DNA of 64,000 nt, taken from the NCBI GenBank assembly GCA_016288775.1, contig JAEELG010000078.1, positions 1-64,000 of the forward strand, in the 5' to 3' direction. The notes beneath the pieces are model-generated. The model was not told the origin of the DNA and searched no databases. It saw only the letters and a list, made by a program, of their open reading frames with translations. Shown one piece after another: positions 56,680-64,000 of the stretch; position 1 is the first letter of the stretch, and each line of letters opens with the position of its first letter. The DNA is from Bacteroidales bacterium. GTDB lineage: Bacteria > Bacteroidota > Bacteroidia > Bacteroidales > UBA932. The position numbers and the translations under genes were made by a program.

Positions 56680-58740
56680 ATGAAGAAATTATTCCTCGCA
56701 CTGCTGCTGATTGCAGCTCTTCCCTGCCAGGCACGCAATTCCGTGGCCGTGGTCGCCGACCGCGCCACATACGACGCATGTTCAGCGTCCATAGGCCGTT
56801 ACGCCGCCGCCATCAGGCAGCACGACGGCAAGAACGTTCTGGTGCTGGTGGCAGACTGGACTCCGGAGCGGCTGCGCGACACCCTTAAGTACCTGCACGC
56901 CAAGCGAAAGCTCGAAGGCGCCGTGCTGGTGGGCAATATCCCTGTGCCCATGATCAGGCGCGCGCATCATCTGGCCACGGCGTTCAAGATGGACCCCAGA
57001 ATGCCCGTCAAGCGCTCGTCCATTCCTTCCGACCGCTTCTACGACGACTTCGGACTGCGTTTCAGCTTTATCAGCAGCGACGGCCCCCTCTACTACTACA
57101 ATCTCCTGCCCGACGGCGACCAGCGGGTGCGCTGCGACATCTATACCGCACGCATAAAACCGTCCCGAACCGACCCCGAACACAGTTTCGAGGAACTGAT
57201 CTGCGAGTTCCTTGACAGAGCCGCAGCAGCCAAGGGCAGCAACGAAAAGCTGGACCGCGTGTTCTACTTCGGCGGGCACGGCAACAGCTCGGAGAGCATC
57301 AACGCCCGTATCGACGAAGAGCGTGCATACTACGAGCAGTTCGGTCTGAAGGAGCCCGAGGGGCAGGTACGGTTCCTGAACTTCGACGAGGAACGCTTCG
57401 TGCGCGAGAGGCTCAAGGCGGCCCTGGCATCGCCGGAAATCGATTTCGCTCACCTGCACACGCACGGCGCCGTGGGCACGCAGTACATCAGCAAGGAACC
57501 ATATACATTTATTGCAACCGAGCACATGGAACTGGCCAAAAAGTTCCTGCGCTCCAAGATGCGCGACGCCAAGGACAAGACCGCCGCGGCAGACAAACTG
57601 CAGAAAACCTACGACGTACCGGAGAGCTGGCTCGCCGGATGGGACGACCCCGAGGTGACCCGCAAGGATTCCCTCTTCTCAGCATCGGTCGACATTACCC
57701 TGAAGGACCTCGACGGATTCAAGTCCGGGGCCAAGGTAATCCTGCTCGACGCCTGCTTCAACGGTGCTTTCCTGCACGACGACTACGTTGCGGCCCGCTA
57801 CGCCTTCGGGCACGGCAGCCAGACCATGGCGGTGACCGCCAATACCGTAAACATCATCCAGGACCACTGGAAGAACGAACTTGCCGGAATGCTGGCCGCA
57901 GGCAGCTGCGTGGGCGAATGGGCCCGCAGGTACATGACCATCGAGTCGCACCTGTTCGGCGACCCCACCTACAGCTTCGTTTCGAGCGCTCCACGCAACC
58001 CCGACGTCACGCTGGGCGTCAAGATCAACAACGGCAGGTACAGTCCCTCTGTGTGCCTCGACCTGCTTCGCACCAAACCGTCGGTCAACCTGCGCCTGGA
58101 GGCGTTCTATTACATAATTCGCGAAGCCGCGGACATGGGCACGCTGAACGGAGCCATCCGTCTGGGGCTGAACGATTCCTACGAGATGATACGCCGCATG
58201 GCGGCAAACTACGCCGAGAAGAACGGCTCCCCTGAGCTGCTGGACGACATCGCGCGCCATTACCTCGATCCCCAGGAATCTTCCCGTGTTCGCATGCACC
58301 TTATGAACGCCCTTGCGCTCTACCCTGCCGACGACGTCGAAAAGGCCCTGCGCTCCGCATGGGGCGGCATCTGGCCGGCAAAGGATGATTTCGAAGCCGT
58401 CCTGGCCCGCATCTGCAACGGGATACGGAGCTCCGACACCGACATCGCAGCTCTCTCAGACCAGGCGGCCGACGCAAAGGAAAGGATGTTCACGATACGG
58501 CGCCAGCGCAACGCCTGTGTCCCTTCGGCAATAGAGCCGATGCTCGGGCTGCTTGCCAACGGGTCGGAAGACAACGGCCTGAGGCTCGCTGCGGCGGAAG
58601 CGCTTGGCTGGTACACACATTCCTGGCGCCGCCAGGAGGTGTATGACGCCCTTAAGAGCATGAAGCCGGACAACCCCGACATTGCAGATGAAGTTTACCG
58701 CAGCATAAGAAGGCTTGAAGACAATGCGCATACCCGCTAA
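56680..58740 (+). CDS. Secreted C25/caspase-like cysteine peptidase with C-terminal helical (HEAT-like) repeats
   Basis: Signal peptide; FAHLHTHGAVGTQ (His), VILLDACFNGAF (Cys, CxxGxF as in C25), LFGDPTYSF; helical-repeat C-terminus. Confidence 0.7.
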   Translation: MKKLFLALLLIAALPCQARNSVAVVADRATYDACSASIGRYAAAIRQHDGKNVLVLVADWTPERLRDTLKYLHAKRKLEGAVLVGNIPVPMIRRAHHLATAFKMDPRMPVKRSSIPSDRFYDDFGLRFSFISSDGPLYYYNLLPDGDQRVRCDIYTARIKPSRTDPEHSFEELICEFLDRAAAAKGSNEKLDRVFYFGGHGNSSESINARIDEERAYYEQFGLKEPEGQVRFLNFDEERFVRERLKAALASPEIDFAHLHTHGAVGTQYISKEPYTFIATEHMELAKKFLRSKMRDAKDKTAAADKLQKTYDVPESWLAGWDDPEVTRKDSLFSASVDITLKDLDGFKSGAKVILLDACFNGAFLHDDYVAARYAFGHGSQTMAVTANTVNIIQDHWKNELAGMLAAGSCVGEWARRYMTIESHLFGDPTYSFVSSAPRNPDVTLGVKINNGRYSPSVCLDLLRTKPSVNLRLEAFYYIIREAADMGTLNGAIRLGLNDSYEMIRRMAANYAEKNGSPELLDDIARHYLDPQESSRVRMHLMNALALYPADDVEKALRSAWGGIWPAKDDFEAVLARICNGIRSSDTDIAALSDQAADAKERMFTIRRQRNACVPSAIEPMLGLLANGSEDNGLRLAAAEALGWYTHSWRRQEVYDALKSMKPDNPDIADEVYRSIRRLEDNAHTR

Positions 58741-61531
58741 ACTGGTCATATTCCTCGCATTGCTTTGCATTCCAGCGGTTCTTGCCGCGCAGCGCAAAGT
58801 CGAGATTTACGGCACCGTAAGCACCGTGGAAAACGGAGCTTCGGTACCCGTCGACTTTGCCGTGGTGGTGCTCAAGCCCGCCGGACTGTACACCACCACG
58901 GACGCTTCCGGAAACTACCGTATCAGCGGCCTGGACCCCGGTTCCTACGAACTCAACATACAGTTGATAGGATACGAGACCGTAGACACCACCGTCGTGC
59001 TTAAGCAAAGCGTGCGCAAGGATTTCGTGCTCACGGCCAGTTCCTTCCGTCTCGAGGAGGTGCACGTGGTGGCTGAGGCGTCCAAGGCCGGCGAATCCAC
59101 CGCCTCCCTCATCTCCAGGCAGGCCATCGACCACAGCCAGACCAGTTCCCTGCGCGATATAATGGCCCTGCTGCCGGGCGCGTCCATCACCAACCCCGAC
59201 CTCAGTTCCGCCCACAGCATCACCCTGCGTTCCGTGAGCGGAAGCGACATGAACAGTCTGGGAACGGCGATTATCGTGGACGGCGCGCCAATGTCAAACA
59301 ACGCCAACATGGAGGGCATCACGGCCGTCATGAACGGAGTGTCGTCGCCGATTGCGGGCACTTCCGTATCGGCCGGAGGCGCCTCTCCCACCGGAGGCAT
59401 CGACGTGCGCCAGCTGTCCACCGACAACATCGAATCAGTGGAGGTGATCCGCGGCATCCCTTCGGTGCAGTACGGCGACCTTACCTCGGGAGCCGTCATC
59501 ATCAACTCGAAGGCAGGCGCGGAACCTCTCACCGTCAGGCTCAAGGCGGATCCGAAGATCTACCAGGTGGCGGCGTCCAAGGGCTTCAGGCTCGGAGAGA
59601 AAGCGGGCGACTTGCACCTCAGCGGCGACTATGCCTACAGCAACGCCAAGACCACCGAATCCTACGCATATTACCAGAGGCTCAATGTCAAGGGCCTGTG
59701 GTCCAAGACTTTCGGGAGTCTTGTGAGCTCCACCGCCCTGGACCTGCGCTTCGGCAAGGACACCCGCGACAAGAACCCCGACGACCTGCGTTCCAGCCTG
59801 GCCTCGGGCGGCACAAACATAGGCTACCGTATCAACACCAACGGCACCTGGAACATCAACCGCGGATGGCTCAAAACGCTGCGATACGACCTCTCCAACA
59901 GTTTTACCTGGAAGGAATCGTATCATGAACAGGACAACGTGAACGCGGTGGCCATCTACACCACCAACATGCAGGACGGCACCACCGTGGCCAACCTGCC
60001 GGGGCTGCGGCTGTACGACACCCAGGGCAACGAAATCACTTCGTTCCCTTCCGGTTCCGACGCCTACGCCATAATGACGCCGTACACCTATTTCTGCCAT
60101 TACGACTTCTACGGCAAGGAACTCAACACCTTCGCCAAAGTGACGCTGAACCTCTTCAAGCAGTGGGACAAGACCAGCGAGAAGATACTAATCGGCGCCG
60201 ATTTCAAGTCGGACGGCAACCTAGGACAGGGCCTTGTTTTCCAAAAGGACTGCCCGCCCAGCCGCACCAACACCGAATCCGGCTACCGCGAGCGCCCGCT
60301 CTACGACATTCCGTTCGTGAACCAGAACGGATTCTTCGCCGAGAGCTCCTTCCGCACGCAGGTACTGCAGCGGACCCTGAATCTCACCGCAGGCGTGCGC
60401 TTCGACCTGGTGAACGGCAAGAGCGCCCTCTGCCCGCGCGTGAACGCATCCTTCGAACTGATTCCCGAAGTGTGGACGCTGCGCGGAGGATGGGGAATCA
60501 CGGCCAAGGCGCCCACCGCGGCCTATCTCTACCCCACCGACGCCTACTACGACCAGGTTAACATCAACACAACCGAAGCGCTTGCCGAGAAAGACCGCAC
60601 GGTGATGGCCACCACCAGGATTTATTCCACCGGAAATCCCGACCTAGAGATAGCCCGCAACCGCAAGGCCGAGATCGGCTTCGACCTGAAGATCGCCGGC
60701 CGTTACCGCCTCGGAGTAACCCTGTACGACGAGCTTATGAAGAACGGCTACAGCTTTTCCCGGGACTACAGCACCTTCGCCTGGGAACCCTACAGGATAT
60801 GGGAGATTGCCGGCCACGACGCTTCCGGCGCCCCGCTGTTCGCCCAGACCGTCGACACCCACCGTTTCTTCGGCTACTACAGGCCTACCAACAACGCCTG
60901 GGAGCACCATTACGGGGCTGAATACGAACTCGACCTGGGCCGCTTCAGTGCCATACGCACATCCTTCTTCCTCAACGGCGCATGGATGCACAGCATGAGC
61001 ACTTCTTCCGGCGAGAGCTTCGCCCTGAACCTGAAACAGGGCAGCTACGTGAACAGCCACGTGGCCGTCTACGACCCCGGCGTGCGCAAATACCACAACG
61101 AGAAATTCCTGACCACGCTGCGCACCACCCACAACATTCCTTCGATAGGATTCGTCGTCACGCTCACCACCCAGCTGAACGTTTACACCAGGAGCTGGAC
61201 GGAGTATCACAACGACGAGGCGCCGCAGCGCTATATCTCCAACGACGACGGCAAGGTATACGAATTCACCGCCGCGATGGCCGCCGATCCTGACTACAAG
61301 TATATGGTGGGACAGCTTTCCGACTCCCGATTCATCGTCAGCCACACCATTCCCACGCTTATGTTCAACCTCAACGTATCCAAGGAGATACGCAATTTCA
61401 TGACCGCCGCGTTCTACGTGAACAACCTCTTCAATTCCAGGCCGCTCGACCCTTCGGAAGTCACGAAGGGAAGTTACTCCGAACTCGGCAGTCCCATGTA
61501 CTTCGGATTTGAATTAAAACTGAAAATATGA
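58724..61531 (+). CDS. TonB-dependent receptor with carboxypeptidase-regulatory domain
   Basis: Signal peptide; IYGTVSTVENGASVPVDFAVVVLKPAGLYTTTDASGNYRISGLDPGSYEL; plug IESVEVIRGIPSVQYGDLTSGAVIINSK. Confidence 0.92.
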   Translation: MRIPAKLVIFLALLCIPAVLAAQRKVEIYGTVSTVENGASVPVDFAVVVLKPAGLYTTTDASGNYRISGLDPGSYELNIQLIGYETVDTTVVLKQSVRKDFVLTASSFRLEEVHVVAEASKAGESTASLISRQAIDHSQTSSLRDIMALLPGASITNPDLSSAHSITLRSVSGSDMNSLGTAIIVDGAPMSNNANMEGITAVMNGVSSPIAGTSVSAGGASPTGGIDVRQLSTDNIESVEVIRGIPSVQYGDLTSGAVIINSKAGAEPLTVRLKADPKIYQVAASKGFRLGEKAGDLHLSGDYAYSNAKTTESYAYYQRLNVKGLWSKTFGSLVSSTALDLRFGKDTRDKNPDDLRSSLASGGTNIGYRINTNGTWNINRGWLKTLRYDLSNSFTWKESYHEQDNVNAVAIYTTNMQDGTTVANLPGLRLYDTQGNEITSFPSGSDAYAIMTPYTYFCHYDFYGKELNTFAKVTLNLFKQWDKTSEKILIGADFKSDGNLGQGLVFQKDCPPSRTNTESGYRERPLYDIPFVNQNGFFAESSFRTQVLQRTLNLTAGVRFDLVNGKSALCPRVNASFELIPEVWTLRGGWGITAKAPTAAYLYPTDAYYDQVNINTTEALAEKDRTVMATTRIYSTGNPDLEIARNRKAEIGFDLKIAGRYRLGVTLYDELMKNGYSFSRDYSTFAWEPYRIWEIAGHDASGAPLFAQTVDTHRFFGYYRPTNNAWEHHYGAEYELDLGRFSAIRTSFFLNGAWMHSMSTSSGESFALNLKQGSYVNSHVAVYDPGVRKYHNEKFLTTLRTTHNIPSIGFVVTLTTQLNVYTRSWTEYHNDEAPQRYISNDDGKVYEFTAAMAADPDYKYMVGQLSDSRFIVSHTIPTLMFNLNVSKEIRNFMTAAFYVNNLFNSRPLDPSEVTKGSYSELGSPMYFGFELKLKI

Positions 61532-62730
61532 AAAGATTTGCATTCCTCCTGCTCATGCTGGCAGCCGTATGGGGCTGCAAGAGAGTTCCGCCAATCACAT
61601 CGGTTCCCTGGACGCCTGTCATCGATGAATCCAAGCTCGGTGATGCTCCCAGCGCCGGCAAATACAAGGTTACACTTACCAACCTGGGCAACGAAGAGGC
61701 CCAGGAATTCACGGTGGCACCCGGCGGCAGTGAGAGCTTTCAGGTAACGCCCGGAATGTACAACGTTACAGCCCAGGCCCATGGTTCCCAGGCCGGCAGG
61801 GCCTACAATTACATAGGCGCTACAAATGGTATCAGGATTGAGAGCACCGACGGCACCCAAACCACCATCACGGTCGCCGCCTCGGAGTCTTCCGCCCTGG
61901 TTTTCAAGGAGATACACTACAATGCAAGCAAAGCCACGGGCACCGCTACCGGCCGTTATCTGAAGGACACCTTCTTCGAGATTTACAACAACTCTGAAAC
62001 CACCGTGTATGCCGACGGCATCTGCCTTGGCGACCCGCTGAGCTGCAAGGTATACGATTTCTCCGACAAGCTGCCCAACGCCTCGGATTACGTGTTCATC
62101 GGCACCTATGTATGGCAGATTCCAGGCAACGGCACCGACTACCCCATCGCTCCCGGAGAGTCCTTCATAATCGCCGCTTCGGCCATCGACCATACCAAGT
62201 CTGCCACCAGCCTCGACCTTTCCACCGCGGAATTCGAGACGATATGCGACAAATACAAGGAGAAAGGCGGCCAGACCGACGCCAACGCAGTGAACATGGT
62301 CCTGGCCTGCACCATCAAGGAAACGGGCCTCGGCAACCAGTTCGGCAAATTCACCGACAGCGCATGGGCAATCTTCTATCCTTCCGTGCCGCTGCGCAAG
62401 GACGGCGAGTACCTTGAGTCCAACCATGCCAACAACTATGGCCTGGAAGTGCTCAAGAAGGATATTCTGGACGCCGTCGACTGCCTGAAGACCGAGAATC
62501 CCGACGACAAGCGCCTCGAGCCCGATCTCGACGCGGGCTGGATCAAGTGCGAGACGACCGGAGGCTTCCAGAGTATAGTGCGCAAGGTGGCTTCCACGCG
62601 CGAAGACGGCAGCATAGTGCTGCAGGACACCAACAACACCAGCGAAGACTTCACGGTCAACGATGCGCCTGAAATCCGCCGTTACGGCGTTCACAGGCCG
62701 TCGTGGAGCACCTGGACCACCGCCCAATGA
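61528..62730 (+). CDS. DUF4876-like lipoprotein
   Basis: AAVWGCKRV lipobox; LVFKEIHYNASKATGTATGRYLKDTFFEIYNNSETTVYADGICLGD; ATGA overlap with the TonB receptor. Confidence 0.78.
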   Translation: MKRFAFLLLMLAAVWGCKRVPPITSVPWTPVIDESKLGDAPSAGKYKVTLTNLGNEEAQEFTVAPGGSESFQVTPGMYNVTAQAHGSQAGRAYNYIGATNGIRIESTDGTQTTITVAASESSALVFKEIHYNASKATGTATGRYLKDTFFEIYNNSETTVYADGICLGDPLSCKVYDFSDKLPNASDYVFIGTYVWQIPGNGTDYPIAPGESFIIAASAIDHTKSATSLDLSTAEFETICDKYKEKGGQTDANAVNMVLACTIKETGLGNQFGKFTDSAWAIFYPSVPLRKDGEYLESNHANNYGLEVLKKDILDAVDCLKTENPDDKRLEPDLDAGWIKCETTGGFQSIVRKVASTREDGSIVLQDTNNTSEDFTVNDAPEIRRYGVHRPSWSTWTTAQ

Positions 62731-64000
62731 AACGTTTCCTCCCATTCCTGCTCCTGACCCTCCCCTGCCTGGGCGTTGCCGCGCAAGGGGCAGGCGACAG
62801 GGCGCATCTGCTCCTGAACACCACCCGAGCCCTATGGATGGACAGCGCCAATGCCGCCGGGCTCTCAGTTTCGGCTCCCGAGGCTTTCAACCTGGTGGAC
62901 GCTGGCTATACCTATGAGACGGGGAGCTACAGGCGCATGCAGACCGGAACGACTGTCGGAGTCTTCGACTTCGACACGCAAGGGGCCCTGAAAGTGGGAA
63001 AGGTGCAGCTCTGGGGGCGTTTTCGTTACGACAATACCAACGACCGCGGATCTTCTTTCAATACCCTGCTGTACGACCCCTACGACGAGCGGTTCATGTA
63101 CACCGCCGCCGACACCGTAGCCGGGCAGTGGAAGAAGCAGTCCTATGAGATGCAGTTCAAGGCCGCCATACCCCTGGGCGAATGTTTCGCCGCAGGAGTG
63201 CACGTGGATTACACCGACCGCATCGCTGCCGGGCAGATAGACCCGAGGGCGGAATCCTATCATTATTCCGTTACGGTGCGTCCCGGTCTGGTTTGGAAGG
63301 CCGGTGCCAGCACCATAGGTGTCAACGGCCTGTATTCCAATACCTTCGAGCGCTCGACCCCCTCCATCAGCAACTCTCAGGAGACCCAGAAGGTGTACCT
63401 GTTGCGCGGTCTGGGCAACTGGGTTGGCGAGCAGGTCGGCGGCGGCGGACTGAGCACCATGTACTTCCGCTGCAACAGCTGGGGCGGAGGGCTCCAGTAC
63501 GCGTATGATGGCTCCTTGCGCCTGCTGGCCGAAGCCGGATACGCCATCCACAGTACCGAGATACACGAGAGCGCAACCCAGCCCAAGCCCCACGGAGACA
63601 CCCGCAGGCAGGAGTTTTCCACCGATGTAAAGGCAATCTTCGGCGGGAAGGTCATGCACAAGGCCGGCTTGTCCTCCGACGTGGCCATAACCACAGGAAT
63701 CGAGCCCACGACGCAGTGGAACAAGGATAAGGGTGAATGGGAGATCACCTATTCCGCCGAGCAGTGCACACTGGTTTCGTGGAACGGCATGCTTTCTTAC
63801 GATGCCTTCATCCTCGACGGAGACAGTTATACCTGGCATTTCAGCACCGAGGCAGGCCTGGATGCAAAGCAGGACAGCTATGCCGTCCCGGCTTCGCATT
63901 TCGAATATCTTAACGCCGTCCTGAACGTAGGCGCAGAGCGGTCGCTGTCTTTAATAAAAGGCGCTTCCCTGCTGCTGGGCGGCAGGCTATCGTTCGTGAA
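62727..64000 (+). CDS. DUF6850-like outer membrane beta-barrel protein (truncated by window end)
   Basis: MKRFLPFLLLTLPCLGVAAQGAGDRAHLLLNTTRALWMDSANAAGLS; aromatic alternating strands; ATGA overlap with upstream gene. Confidence 0.72.
   Translation, partial: MKRFLPFLLLTLPCLGVAAQGAGDRAHLLLNTTRALWMDSANAAGLSVSAPEAFNLVDAGYTYETGSYRRMQTGTTVGVFDFDTQGALKVGKVQLWGRFRYDNTNDRGSSFNTLLYDPYDERFMYTAADTVAGQWKKQSYEMQFKAAIPLGECFAAGVHVDYTDRIAAGQIDPRAESYHYSVTVRPGLVWKAGASTIGVNGLYSNTFERSTPSISNSQETQKVYLLRGLGNWVGEQVGGGGLSTMYFRCNSWGGGLQYAYDGSLRLLAEAGYAIHSTEIHESATQPKPHGDTRRQEFSTDVKAIFGGKVMHKAGLSSDVAITTGIEPTTQWNKDKGEWEITYSAEQCTLVSWNGMLSYDAFILDGDSYTWHFSTEAGLDAKQDSYAVPASHFEYLNAVLNVGAERSLSLIKGASLLLGGRLSFV

Noticed and set aside
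1-64000. tRNA, rRNA or CRISPR arrays
   Set aside because: Spacers were scanned by eye; no cloverleaf, rRNA signature or regularly spaced direct repeats were seen. A tRNAscan/Infernal/CRISPR-finder run would be needed to be sure.

Overview
This 64-kb window looks like chromosomal Bacteroidales DNA: TAnnTTTG-type -7 promoters, SusC/SusD pairs, BACON and fimbrillin-like lipoproteins, and high GC3. Most of it is ordinary housekeeping: folE, htpG, rplY, pth, tpiA, tyrS, rbfA, ung, coaD, lon, HU, rng, lnt, ruvC, serS, rpmA and rplU. The parts worth a second look are: (1) a radical-SAM/SPASM enzyme paired with a small lipoprotein and followed by a TlpA-like thioredoxin gene (16961-19346); (2) a sigma/FecR/SusC/SusD locus with no glycoside hydrolase but with a secreted glycerophosphodiesterase, next to a GlpT/UhpT-like transporter (35801-47293); (3) a mannitol PTS with a short Enzyme I and a perfect 22-bp inverted repeat inside mtlA (31077-35804); (4) a tightly packed exported operon (54154-64000+) with a short acidic peptide, a fimbrillin-like lipoprotein, a C25/caspase-like Cys peptidase fused to a helical repeat region, a TonB receptor, a DUF4876-like lipoprotein and a DUF6850-like beta-barrel; (5) a decayed conjugative-transposon traN (DUF4138) relic at the left edge; and (6) several start codons only 5-8 nt downstream of -7 boxes, suggesting leaderless transcripts, including a symmetric ung/coaD divergent promoter. 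I saw no rRNA, tRNA, CRISPR array or intact transposase. All family names come from reading motifs; no database search was run.
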